DNA from: Tropicibacter alexandrii
GTDB taxonomy: Bacteria; Pseudomonadota; Alphaproteobacteria; Rhodobacterales; Rhodobacteraceae
Assembly: GCF_003667315.2 (NCBI RefSeq)
Contig: NZ_RCTZ02000003.1
Span: forward strand, 186,001-250,000
Direction of reading: 5' to 3'
DNA length: 64,000 nucleotides
The position numbers were made by a program, and so were the translations under genes. The notes under the pieces are model-generated. The model saw only the letters and a list, made by a program, of their open reading frames with translations, did no database searches and had not been told where the DNA came from. Positions 8,655 to 17,028 of this stretch are shown here, one piece after another; position 1 is the first letter of the stretch, and each line of letters starts with the position of its first letter.

Positions 8655-8722
8655 CCCTGCGGGGGCTGGTCCGGAACAACCCGGCCCAAGACTTCCCTCA
8701 TTCGTTCAAAGGCACGGGTTTG

Positions 8723-8752
8723 CCCCCATCGCTCACGCGGTGGGGGTTTTTT
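8723..8752 (+). terminator. Rho-independent terminator of rpoH
   Basis: A 10-bp GC-rich stem (CCCCCATCGC paired with GCGGTGGGGG, one T-G wobble) with a 4-nt loop is followed directly by six T. It lies 70 nt after the rpoH stop. Confidence 0.9.
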
Positions 8753-8812
8753 GTTCGGGTGCTTGCAGCAGGGCGTGGTCCGGGTAGGGTAGCGCCAACA
8801 GGGAGATCGAAC

Positions 8813-9796
8813 ATGACTGAACACGTACGTTGGGGCATCATGGGCGCGGCAAAGTTCGCGCGAGAGCATATGGGACCGGCCATCCACATGGCCCGGCGGG
8901 GCAGCTTGGCCGCGGTGGCGACCTCGTCGCCCGACAAGGCCGCGCCGTTTCAGGCCTTTGCTCCGGGGCTGCGGGTCCTGTCGTCGGACAACGGGTACGA
9001 GGCGCTGGTCACCGATCCCGAGATCGACGCGATCTACGTGCCCTTGCCGAACCACATGCATGTGGACGCCGCGTTGAAGGCACTGGCGGCCGGCAAGCAT
9101 GTGCTGGTGGAAAAGCCGCTGGCGATGCAGGCCGAGGGCTTTGACGCGGTGATCGACGCGCGCGAGGCCAGCGGCAAGCTGGCGGCGGAGGCCTATATGA
9201 TCGTGCATCACCCGCAATGGCAGAAGGCCAAGGCGCTGTACGAGGCGGGTGCGATCGGCAAGCTGGTCCGGGTCTCGGCGGCGTTTTCCTATGACAACCG
9301 CGAAGAGACCGACAATATCCGCAACCGGCCAGACACGGGCGGTGGGGCGATCCCCGATATCGGCGTCTATATCTATGGGGCCACGCGCTTTGTCACCGGG
9401 GAGGAGCCCGAGGCGATCCTGTCGACCGAGATCAAGCGCGAGAACGGCGTCGATGTCTGGAGCCATGTGACGGCGCGCTTCCCCTCGTTCCATTACACGG
9501 GCGTGGTGTCGATGCGCATGGCGCCGTGGCAGGAGGTGGTCTTTCACGGCGAAGCCGGGGTCATGCGGCTGTCGGCCCCGTTCAACGCGCAGGTCTACGG
9601 ACAGGCCACGGTCGAGGTGCAGGGCGCGGACCTGACGGTGCAGCAATGGCGGTTCCCGGCGGCGAACCACTATGTGCATCAGGTCGAGGCCTTCAACGCG
9701 TCGGTGCTGGATGGTGTGGCCTATCCGTGCCCGCTGGAATTCTCGCGCGGGACGCAGGCTATGATCGACATGGTCTGGGCGGCAGAGACCGCGTGA
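8813..9796 (+). CDS. Gfo/Idh/MocA-family NAD(P)-dependent oxidoreductase
   Basis: 327 residues from the ATG at 8813, preceded by GGGAG. The N-terminal Rossmann half begins 'VRWGIMGAAKFAREHMGPAI' and contains the 'VEKPLAM' EKP motif of the family. The C-terminal half is the alpha/beta substrate domain. Members oxidise or reduce sugars, inositols and similar polyols using a bound NAD(P). The substrate is not predictable. A 26-bp palindrome separates it from the convergent quinone reductase. Confidence 0.88.
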   Translation: MTEHVRWGIMGAAKFAREHMGPAIHMARRGSLAAVATSSPDKAAPFQAFAPGLRVLSSDNGYEALVTDPEIDAIYVPLPNHMHVDAALKALAAGKHVLVEKPLAMQAEGFDAVIDAREASGKLAAEAYMIVHHPQWQKAKALYEAGAIGKLVRVSAAFSYDNREETDNIRNRPDTGGGAIPDIGVYIYGATRFVTGEEPEAILSTEIKRENGVDVWSHVTARFPSFHYTGVVSMRMAPWQEVVFHGEAGVMRLSAPFNAQVYGQATVEVQGADLTVQQWRFPAANHYVHQVEAFNASVLDGVAYPCPLEFSRGTQAMIDMVWAAETA

Positions 9797-9804
9797 AACC
9801 TGCG

Positions 9805-9830
9805 GTAGGATGGGTGATCACCCATCCTAC
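9805..9830. repeat. 26-bp perfect palindrome, GTAGGATGGGT family
   Basis: The half-site GTAGGATGGGTGA is followed immediately by its reverse complement. It lies 9 nt past the oxidoreductase stop and 9 nt from the stop of the convergent gene, so it could terminate both transcripts. An identical copy is at 38348-38373. Confidence 0.9.
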
Positions 9831-9838
9831 TTGATGTT

Positions 9839-10807
9839 TCACAGGTCGGCGATGGTGATCACGACCTTGCCGGTGGACTTGCGGGTGCGCATCAGGTCCA
9901 TCCCATCGGCGGCCCGGTCCAGCGGCAGGACGTGGCTGACATGCGGCTTGAGGCGGCCTTCGCCATGCCACGCGATCAGTTGCGCCAGCGAGCCGGTCAG
10001 CACCTCGGGGCGGAACGCGAGGTAGCCGCCCCAGTAAAGCCCCAGAACCGACAGGTTCTTGACCAGCAGGTGGTTCGCCTTGATCTGCGGCACCTCGCCC
10101 GAGGCAAAGCCGATGGTCAGGATGCGCCCTTCGGGGCGGCAGGAGCGGAAGGCGGCGTCGAACTGCGCGCCGCCCACGGCGTCATAGACCACGTCGCACC
10201 CGCCAAGCGCCTTCATCTCGGTCCTGATATCCTGTGTCGAGGCATCGATCACATGATGCGCACCTGCGGCCTTGGCGACCTCCAGCTTTTCGGCCCCGCG
10301 GGCGCAGGCGACCACGCGTGCGCCCATGAGCGCGCCGATTTCCACAGCCGTCAGGCCCACCCCTCCGGCGGCCCCCAGCACCAGCAGCGTCTCGCCCGGT
10401 TGCAGCCGCGCGCGGTGATCCAGCGCAAGGTGCGAGGTGCCATAGGTGATCTGGAACGCCGCCGCATCGACCCAGCCCATGCTGTCGGGCAGCTTGACCG
10501 CGCGGGAGGCGTCGAAACAGCCGTATTCCGCAAGCCCGCCCCGGCCACCATAGACCGCGACCCGGTCGCCGGGCTGGAAGCCGGTCACACCGTCCCCCAC
10601 CGCATCGACGATCCCGGACACCTCCATCCCCATGACGAAGGGCAGGGCGGGCGTGTCCTGATAGGTGCCCTTGAGCATCAGCAGGTCGGCAAAGTTCAGG
10701 CCGCAGGCCGCGATGCGCAGGCGCAACTCGCCTGATGCGGGTGCAGGCACCGGAAGGTCGGCGAATTCGGGGAGAGAATCGTGTGTGGTAAGCTGGTAGG
10801 CGCGCAT
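9839..10807 (-). CDS. Zinc-independent MDR oxidoreductase, NADPH:quinone reductase type
   Basis: 322 residues from the ATG at 10807, which has GGAG seven bases upstream. The GroES-like domain ('CGLNFADLLMLKGTYQDTPALP') is followed by the Rossmann domain with 'LVLGAAGGVGLTAVEIG' for NADPH. The cysteines that bind structural and catalytic zinc in alcohol dehydrogenases are absent, which places it in the quinone oxidoreductase branch. It reduces quinones or enones. The electron acceptor in vivo is unknown. Confidence 0.88.
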   Translation of the reverse strand: MRAYQLTTHDSLPEFADLPVPAPASGELRLRIAACGLNFADLLMLKGTYQDTPALPFVMGMEVSGIVDAVGDGVTGFQPGDRVAVYGGRGGLAEYGCFDASRAVKLPDSMGWVDAAAFQITYGTSHLALDHRARLQPGETLLVLGAAGGVGLTAVEIGALMGARVVACARGAEKLEVAKAAGAHHVIDASTQDIRTEMKALGGCDVVYDAVGGAQFDAAFRSCRPEGRILTIGFASGEVPQIKANHLLVKNLSVLGLYWGGYLAFRPEVLTGSLAQLIAWHGEGRLKPHVSHVLPLDRAADGMDLMRTRKSTGKVVITIADL

Positions 10808-11092
10808 CGGTAACTCCGGAGGATTTTTCCTGTCCAATCGAACAAACAGCGGACTGACAGGCTAGGGTGACGCAACGTCAGTTGTTAACATATGCATAAT
10901 TCCACAGGTATTTCAACTTTGTGGTGTTTTCTCTGACGATTTACCATCTTCGGTCGCTCGATTGACTTGATTTTTGTGCATATTTTGATGTAGCACGTTT
11001 GGCCATGACACGTGCAAGATGAGACACGGCCAAAGGCAACAAAGCCCCGGGCAGGACACTGAGAGCACGACCCACAGAACAGGAAGACACAG

Positions 11093-11467
11093 ATGGCGCA
11101 TCCCGTTGATGTTCACGTCGGTAAACGTATTCGCCACCGCCGCTGGCTGGTGGGTATGACCCAGCAACAGCTGGCAGAACGGGTTGGGATCAAGTTCCAA
11201 CAGATCCAGAAATACGAGACCGGTGCGAACCGTGTGAGTGCATCCCGCCTTTGGGATATTGCCGATGCGCTTGACGTGCCGGTCAGCTTCTTCTTCGAAG
11301 GCATCGAGGCCGAGAATGGCGAGACGACCGAGACTGCCGAGAGCATTCCGGCCGACATCCTTGGCGACAAGGAAGCCTTGGACCTCGTGCGCTCCTACTA
11401 TGCGATCCCCGAAAACCAGCGCCGCCGCCTGTTCGAACTTGCGCGCGTGCTGTCCGACGTGGCTTGA
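11093..11467 (+). CDS. XRE-family helix-turn-helix regulator
   Basis: 124 residues. A Cro/CI-type HTH occupies about residues 8-62 ('GMTQQQLAERVGIKFQQIQKY', 'VSASRLWDIADALDVPVSFFF'). A short acidic linker and a C-terminal helix ('DLVRSYYAIPENQRRRLFELARVL') follow. This architecture is widespread in alphaproteobacteria as a stand-alone DNA-binding protein. Targets are unknown. The 285-nt gap upstream (10808-11092) is AT-rich and includes TTGACT at 10962-10967, a possible -35 without a clear -10. No other gene is visible there. Confidence 0.9.
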   Translation: MAHPVDVHVGKRIRHRRWLVGMTQQQLAERVGIKFQQIQKYETGANRVSASRLWDIADALDVPVSFFFEGIEAENGETTETAESIPADILGDKEALDLVRSYYAIPENQRRRLFELARVLSDVA

Positions 11468-11489
11468 GCCACGGCGCATGCTGCTGTAG

Positions 11490-11513
11490 CCCTTCCGCCA
11501 GAACGCGGAGGGG
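11490..11513 (+). promoter_or_regulatory. Hairpin that encloses the hisN ribosome-binding site
   Basis: CCCTTCCGC (11490-11498) pairs with GCGGAGGGG (11505-11513) around a 6-nt loop, one T-G wobble. The 3' arm contains the GGAGGGG ribosome site of hisN, which starts at 11517. This may reduce translation initiation or act as a weak XRE-gene terminator. It has no T run. Confidence 0.5.
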
Positions 11514-11516
11514 CAG

Positions 11517-12323
11517 ATGGAAAGAATTTCTTCAGAACTCGCAGATGACCTGATTGCGACCGCAGAGGCCTTGGCCGATGCTGCTGGCGCGGCGATCCTG
11601 CCGCATTTCAGGTCGCGCGGCCTGTCTGCCGACAACAAGCAGGCAGGGGGCTTTGACCCTGTCACCATCGCCGACCGCGCCGCCGAAGAGGCGATGCGCG
11701 CCGTTCTCGCCGAACGCCGTCCGCAGGATGCAATCCTGGGCGAGGAATTTGGCCGGTCGGACGGCACATCCGGGCTGACATGGGTGCTGGACCCGATCGA
11801 CGGCACGCGCGGCTTCCTGTCGGGCACGCCGACATGGGGCGTGCTGATCGCCGTGGGCGGGCCGGATGGCCCGGCGCTTGGCATCGTCGATCAACCCTAT
11901 ACGCGCGAACGCTTCGTCGGCGGGCTGGGCCGTGCCGACTGGACCGGCCCGCATGGCGGCGGCGCGCTGCGGGTGCGCGATACGACGGCCTTGTCTGACG
12001 CGATCCTGTTCACAACATTTCCCGAGGTCGGCACCACCGAAGAGCGCATGGCCTTCCAACGCGTGGCCGCGCAGGCGAAACTGACCCGCTACGGCACCGA
12101 TTGCTACGCCTATGCCTTGCTGGCGATGGGGCAGATCGACCTCGTGATCGAGGCCGGCTTGCAGGCTTATGACATCCAAGGGCCGATGGCCGTTGTGCAG
12201 GCGGCGGGTGGCCTTGTCACCGATTGGCAGGGCGGGGCGGCGCATCAGGGCGGCCGCGTCATCGCGGCGGCCAATCCCGCAATCCATGCCGCGGCGCTGG
12301 AACTGCTGAACGCGACCGGCTAA
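11517..12323 (+). CDS. hisN: Histidinol-phosphatase, inositol monophosphatase family
   Basis: 268 residues. The metal-binding motifs of the IMPase fold are present: 'GEEFG' (about residue 77), 'WVLDPIDGTRGFLSG' (about residues 90-104) and 'AYDIQGPMAVVQAAGG' near the C-terminus. In alphaproteobacteria this subfamily dephosphorylates histidinol phosphate in histidine synthesis. A related activity on inositol-1-phosphate or PAP cannot be excluded. It follows the XRE gene by 49 nt, with its ribosome site inside a hairpin. Confidence 0.85.
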   Translation: MERISSELADDLIATAEALADAAGAAILPHFRSRGLSADNKQAGGFDPVTIADRAAEEAMRAVLAERRPQDAILGEEFGRSDGTSGLTWVLDPIDGTRGFLSGTPTWGVLIAVGGPDGPALGIVDQPYTRERFVGGLGRADWTGPHGGGALRVRDTTALSDAILFTTFPEVGTTEERMAFQRVAAQAKLTRYGTDCYAYALLAMGQIDLVIEAGLQAYDIQGPMAVVQAAGGLVTDWQGGAAHQGGRVIAAANPAIHAAALELLNATG

Positions 12324-12404
12324 AACGGTCGCGCAGCGCGTCCTTCGCCCTTTTCTGGCGCTGTGCTCCTCTCACCGAAAAGGGTCGACATGAGAGGAGC
12401 CGAC

Positions 12405-13745
12405 ATGTCCGAGACCCTGATCCGCAACGCGCATACCATTCTGACGATGGATGATGCCGGCACCGAGCTGAGCGCCTGTGACATCCGCATCACCGACGGC
12501 GTCATCGCCGAGATCGGCACTGGCCTGACCAGCCCGGGCGAGGTGATCGAGGCGGGGACATGCGTTGTCACGCCCGGTCTGGTGAACACCCATCACCACC
12601 TGTACCAGACCCTGACCCGCGCGGTGCCGGGCGGGCAGGACGCGCTGCTGTTCGGCTGGCTCAAGACGCTGTACCCGATCTGGGCGCGCTTTGGCCCCGA
12701 GGAAATGTTCACCTCGGCGCAGATCGGGCTGGCAGAGCTGGCCTTGTCGGGATGCACCATGTCCTCGGACCACCTCTACCTGTACCCGAACGGTGCCCGG
12801 CTCGACGATACGATCTTTGCCGCGCAGGAGGTCGGTCTGCGCTTTCACCCGACACGCGGCGCGATGAGCATCGGCGAAAGTGCGGGTGGCCTGCCGCCGG
12901 ACAGTCTTGTCGAACAGGAGGCCGCGATCCTCGACGATTGCATCCGCGTGGTCGATGCCTTTCACGATCCGCGCGAGGGGGCGATGGTTCGGGTCGGCAT
13001 CGCGCCCTGTTCGCCGTTCTCGGTCAGTCGCGAGTTGATGCGCGATGCGGCGCTTCTGGCGCGGGACAAGGGCGTGATGTTGCACACACATCTGGCCGAG
13101 AATGATGAGGATATCGCCTATAGCGAGGCGCAATTCGGCTGTCGCCCCGGCCAATATGCCGAGGAACTGGGCTGGACCGGGTGCGATGTCTGGCACGCGC
13201 ATTGCGTCAAGCTGGACGGGCAAGAGATCGACCTGTTCGCGCGCAGCGGGACTGGTGTGGCGCATTGCCCGTGTTCGAATTGCCGTCTTGGCTCGGGCAT
13301 AGCGCCTGTGCGGGCGATGCAGGATGCGGGGGTCAAGGTGGGGCTGGGCGTCGATGGCTCGGCCTCCAACGATGCGGGCAGCCTGATTGGCGAGGCGCGG
13401 CAAGCGATGCTGTTGCAGCGCGTTGCGTTGGGTGCCGATGCGATGGGCGCGCGCGAGGCGCTGCGGATCGCCACCCGCGGCGGGGCCGCGGTGCTGGGGC
13501 GGCACGATTGCGGGCAGGTCAGCGTGGGCAAGCGCGCCGATCTGGCGCTGTGGGACATTTCCGGCATCGACAGCGCGGGCAGTTGGGATGTCGCGGCGCT
13601 GGCCCTTGCAGGGCCGGCGCGGGTGCGGCATCTGTTGGTCGAGGGTCGGCAGATCGTGCGCAACGGGCGAGTGGTCAGCTTTGACCTAGAGAAAGCAGTT
13701 GTTAACCAGAACCGGCTAGCCAGAAGGCTCGCGGAACAGGTCTGA
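12405..13745 (+). CDS. 8-oxoguanine deaminase-like amidohydrolase
   Basis: 446 residues from the ATG at 12405, which has GAGGAG six bases upstream. An upstream in-frame ATG at 12390 would place that site inside the gene. The metal-dependent TIM-barrel motifs are in order: 'PGLVNTHHHLYQTLTRA', 'HTHLAENDEDI', 'HAHCVKLD' and 'GVDGSASND'. The NTHHHLYQTLTRA form is typical of the 8-oxoguanine/hydroxyatrazine deaminase branch (TrzN/AtzB relatives). The reaction would be deamination of 8-oxoguanine to urate. A guanine deaminase lies 0.5 kb away, which supports a purine role. Confidence 0.82.
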   Translation: MSETLIRNAHTILTMDDAGTELSACDIRITDGVIAEIGTGLTSPGEVIEAGTCVVTPGLVNTHHHLYQTLTRAVPGGQDALLFGWLKTLYPIWARFGPEEMFTSAQIGLAELALSGCTMSSDHLYLYPNGARLDDTIFAAQEVGLRFHPTRGAMSIGESAGGLPPDSLVEQEAAILDDCIRVVDAFHDPREGAMVRVGIAPCSPFSVSRELMRDAALLARDKGVMLHTHLAENDEDIAYSEAQFGCRPGQYAEELGWTGCDVWHAHCVKLDGQEIDLFARSGTGVAHCPCSNCRLGSGIAPVRAMQDAGVKVGLGVDGSASNDAGSLIGEARQAMLLQRVALGADAMGAREALRIATRGGAAVLGRHDCGQVSVGKRADLALWDISGIDSAGSWDVAALALAGPARVRHLLVEGRQIVRNGRVVSFDLEKAVVNQNRLARRLAEQV

Positions 13746-13755
13746 GGAGGCGCCG

Positions 13756-14175
13756 ATGCGCTTGGCTTTGGTAATTTGTGTCCTGTTGACGTGCGGGGCG
13801 GCGCAGGCGCAGCAGGTGCGGCAAATGCTGAACGGGGCGCGCGCCGAGCAGGGGCTTGGCCCGGTCGAGGCGTCGCCACGGCTGGAATCGGCGGCGATGG
13901 CGCATGCGGTCGACATGGCGCAGAACGGCTTTTTCGGGCATGAGGGATCGGACGGGTCGGATGTCGGCGCACGGGTGCGCGAGACGGGCTACCGGCCCTG
14001 CATCGTGGCCGAGAACATCGCACAGGGGCAGGCCGATCTGGTGGAGGTGCTGGGCGACTGGGTCGCCTCGCCGTCGCACCGGGCGAATATCCTGCTGCCG
14101 GAGGTGACGGAGTACGGGCTGGTCAAAGCTCCGGGCGAAATCTGGGTGCTGGTTCTGGGCCGCGGCGGCTGTTGA
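13756..14175 (+). CDS. Secreted CAP (SCP/PR-1) domain protein
   Basis: 139 residues with a signal peptide ('MRLALVICVLLTCGAAQA', cleavage after AQA). The small CAP domain carries 'LNGARAEQGLGPV', 'ESAAMAHAVDMAQNGFFGHEG' and 'WVASPSHRANIL', the usual CAP spacing with its histidines. The role of bacterial CAP proteins is largely unknown. They are extracytoplasmic and often cell-wall associated. It starts 10 nt after the deaminase stop, so it is likely co-transcribed with it. Confidence 0.82.
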   Translation: MRLALVICVLLTCGAAQAQQVRQMLNGARAEQGLGPVEASPRLESAAMAHAVDMAQNGFFGHEGSDGSDVGARVRETGYRPCIVAENIAQGQADLVEVLGDWVASPSHRANILLPEVTEYGLVKAPGEIWVLVLGRGGC

Positions 14176-14182
14176 ACCGGGC

Positions 14183-14202
14183 GGCCGGGGATAGCCCCGG
14201 CC
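14183..14202. terminator. GC hairpin between convergent genes
   Basis: GGCCGGGG and CCCCGGCC flank a 4-nt ATAG loop. It starts 8 nt after the CAP-gene stop and touches the guaD stop codon (14202-14204). There is no T run, so intrinsic termination is not certain. Confidence 0.5.
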
Positions 14203-15509
14203 TAATTCGCATCGGCGCGCTTGTGAACGGTGTGCCCGGCGACCACCGTCGTCGTGATGGCGCGGTCATCGCCCATCATGATCGTCGGGAACAGGGCTTC
14301 CCATATGTCGTCGGCGCGGGCGCTGCGTTGCGCGATGCCCTTGGTCGACGCGAGGTTCAGAACGGTGAAGTCGGCCTCCAGCCCGGCGGCAAGATTGCCG
14401 ATCCGGTCCTCGGCGCGCAGGGCGCGGGCCGCGCCTGTGGTGGCCAGCCAAAGCAGTTCGGACGGGTGCAGGGCGCGACCGCGCAGCTGGCCGATCTCGT
14501 AGGCGGCGGCCATGCTGCGCAGCATCGAAAAGGACGAGCCGCCCCCGGTATCCGTCGCCAGCCCGACACGGTGCCCGTCCTTCATCAGCCCGTCCATATC
14601 GAACAGGCCCGAGCCGATGAAGGTGTTCGAGGTCGGGCAATGGATCAGCGCCGCATCGACCTCGCGCAGGCGGTCACGCTCGCGCGGTTCGAGATGGATG
14701 GCGTGGCCATAGAGGCCGCGCCCGCCCAGCAGCCCGTGGGCCTCATACGTGTCGAGATAGTCGCGCGCCTGCGGATAGAGGGACTTCACCCAGGCGATTT
14801 CGTCCGTCTGTTCGGACAGGTGGGTTTGCATCAGGCAGTCGGGATGTTCGGCCCAAAGCGCGCCGAGGGCGCGCAATTGCTCGGGCGTCGAGGTGGGCGA
14901 AAAGCGCGGGGTGATCACGTATTCGGCGCGCCCCTGACCGTGCCAGCGGGTCAGCAGGGCCTTGCTGTCATCATAGGCGCTTTGCGCCGTGTCGCGCAGG
15001 CCCTCGGGGGCGGTGTCGCGGTCCATGCAGGTCTTGCCCGCGAAAACCCGCATCCCACGGGCCGCGGCGGCGGTGAACAGCGCATCGACCGATTCCGGGT
15101 GGATCGTGCAGTAGGAACAGACACTTGTCGTGCCATGCTCAAGCAGAAGATCAAGGTAGCGCCCGGCCACCTCGGCGGCGTAATCCGGATCGCCAAAGCG
15201 CATTTCCTCGGGGAAGGTATAGCTGTTCAGCCAATCGATCAGCCGCTTGCCCCAGCTGGCGATGATGCCGGTTTGGGGGTAATGGGCGTGGGCATCGACA
15301 AAGCCGGGCAGGATCAGCCCATCGCCGTGATCGACCACCGTGGCCTTGGGATGCGTGCGCCGCAGGTGATCCGCAGACCCGGTGTCAGAAATCCGTCCGT
15401 CGTGAACCAATACGCCGCCCCGGCGTTCATGATGTGCGGCATCCGGCCCGTCATCGAAGGGATTGCCGGAAAAACTTAGGGTCTGCCCCAGATGCAGCGT
15501 GTCGGTCAT
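14202..15509 (-). CDS. guaD: Guanine deaminase
   Basis: 435 residues from the ATG at 15509. Signature blocks are 'LPGFVDAHAHYPQTGIIASWG', 'CMDRDTAPEGLRDT', 'MQTHLSEQTDEI', 'GLYGHAIHLE' and 'GLATDTGGGSSFSML', all as in bacterial and eukaryotic guanine deaminases. The enzyme is a zinc amidohydrolase that turns guanine into xanthine. It is convergent with the 8-oxoguanine deaminase/CAP pair and divergent from mgtE across a 127-nt gap. Confidence 0.93.
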   Translation of the reverse strand: MTDTLHLGQTLSFSGNPFDDGPDAAHHERRGGVLVHDGRISDTGSADHLRRTHPKATVVDHGDGLILPGFVDAHAHYPQTGIIASWGKRLIDWLNSYTFPEEMRFGDPDYAAEVAGRYLDLLLEHGTTSVCSYCTIHPESVDALFTAAAARGMRVFAGKTCMDRDTAPEGLRDTAQSAYDDSKALLTRWHGQGRAEYVITPRFSPTSTPEQLRALGALWAEHPDCLMQTHLSEQTDEIAWVKSLYPQARDYLDTYEAHGLLGGRGLYGHAIHLEPRERDRLREVDAALIHCPTSNTFIGSGLFDMDGLMKDGHRVGLATDTGGGSSFSMLRSMAAAYEIGQLRGRALHPSELLWLATTGAARALRAEDRIGNLAAGLEADFTVLNLASTKGIAQRSARADDIWEALFPTIMMGDDRAITTTVVAGHTVHKRADAN

Positions 15510-15636
15510 GCGATTGTCCGGATGGTCAAATTTCCCCGACTGTAGGCGGGGAAAAGCCAAAGGTAAATCGCCGATACCCCTGTTGCTTCTGAAGCACTTC
15601 CCCTAAATTCAGGACCACAACAAGCGGGGGCAGCGC

Positions 15637-17028
15637 ATGGCGGAAGAAATGGAACAGCTCGCAGCGGACGCCGAGCGCGAAGACACCTACGTGCTGGATC
15701 GCAAGCTGCTGGCGCAGGTCATGTACGCGGTCGATACCGAAGACCGCGACACGCTTGTCGACTTGATGGAGCCGCTCCATCAGGCCGACATCGCCGACCT
15801 TCTGGAGCAGATCAACGCCTTTGACCGGATGCGGCTGATCCGCCTCTATGGCAAGGAATTCGACGGCGAGATCCTGTCCGAACTCGACGAGACGATCCGC
15901 GAGGAGGTCATCAACATCCTCCATCCGCAGGTTCTGGCCGATGCGGTGCGCGAGCTTGATTCCGATGACGTGGTCGACCTGCTCGAAGATCTCGACGACC
16001 CGCAGAAAGAGGCCATCCTTGGCGCGCTCGAAGACAGTGACCGCGCCGCCGTCCAGCAATCGCTGACCTACCCGGAATTCTCTGCCGGGCGCTTGATGCA
16101 GCGCGAGGTGGTGATGGCGCCGGAATACTGGAATGTCGGCGAAGCGATTGATTACCTGCGCAATTCCGACAACCTGCCAGACCAGTTCTATCACATCGTA
16201 CTGGTTGATCCGAAACTGCGCCCGGTGGCCAATGTGACGCTGGGCGCTCTGATGTCGTCGCGGCGCGAGGTGCTGCTGAAATCCATCACCTCCGAGACGT
16301 TCCACACCTTTGGCGTGACGCAGGACGAGGGCGACGTGGCCTATGCCTTCAACCAGTACCACCTGATTTCGGCGCCGGTGGTCGATGAAAACGACCGGCT
16401 GGTCGGCGTGATCACCATCGACGACGCGATGGCCGTGCTGGACGAGGAAAACGAGGAGGACATCCTGCGCCTCGCCGGTGTGAACGAGGAATCCTCGCTG
16501 TCCGACCGGGTCTACGAGACGACCAAACGCCGTTTCCCGTGGCTGGCGGTGAACCTTGTCACCGCCGTTCTGGCCTCGCTGGTCATCGCCCAGTTCGAAG
16601 AGGCGATCGCGACCGTCGTGGCACTGGCGGTGCTCATGCCGATCGTGGCCTCGATGGGCGGCAATGCGGGCACGCAGGCGCTGACCGTGGCGGTGCGCGC
16701 CTTGGCGACGAAAGACCTCACCGGCGCCAATATCTGGCGCGTGATCCGACGCGAAGCGATGGTGGGCCTGATCAACGGGCTGGCCTTTGCCATTATCATG
16801 GCCATCGTCGGGCTGGTCTGGTTCGGCTCCCCGGCGCTGGGGGGCGTGATCGCTGCCGCAATGGTCATCAATCTGGTCGTGGCCGGGCTGGCGGGGATCG
16901 TGATTCCGGTGTTGCTTGAAAAGGCCGGGGTCGACCCGGCGCTGGCCTCGGGGGCCTTCGTGACAACCGTGACCGACGTGGTGGGCTTTTTCGCCTTCCT
17001 CGGTCTTGCCGTAGTGGTGCTGCTGTGA
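15637..17028 (+). CDS. mgtE: Magnesium transporter MgtE
   Basis: 463 residues. The cytoplasmic N-domain (about 15-130, 'LMEPLHQADIADLLEQINAFD') is followed by a CBS pair (about 135-265) that senses Mg2+. Five membrane helices follow (about 285-463), including 'LMPIVASMGGNAGTQALTV', the pore-lining signature. MgtE is a gated Mg2+ channel of the inner membrane. The stop overlaps the ATG of the next gene (TGATG). Confidence 0.95.
   Translation: MAEEMEQLAADAEREDTYVLDRKLLAQVMYAVDTEDRDTLVDLMEPLHQADIADLLEQINAFDRMRLIRLYGKEFDGEILSELDETIREEVINILHPQVLADAVRELDSDDVVDLLEDLDDPQKEAILGALEDSDRAAVQQSLTYPEFSAGRLMQREVVMAPEYWNVGEAIDYLRNSDNLPDQFYHIVLVDPKLRPVANVTLGALMSSRREVLLKSITSETFHTFGVTQDEGDVAYAFNQYHLISAPVVDENDRLVGVITIDDAMAVLDEENEEDILRLAGVNEESSLSDRVYETTKRRFPWLAVNLVTAVLASLVIAQFEEAIATVVALAVLMPIVASMGGNAGTQALTVAVRALATKDLTGANIWRVIRREAMVGLINGLAFAIIMAIVGLVWFGSPALGGVIAAAMVINLVVAGLAGIVIPVLLEKAGVDPALASGAFVTTVTDVVGFFAFLGLAVVVLL

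Noticed and set aside
10962-10990. Sigma-70 promoter for the XRE gene
   Set aside because: TTGACT is present, but no acceptable -10 lies at 16-18 nt spacing.
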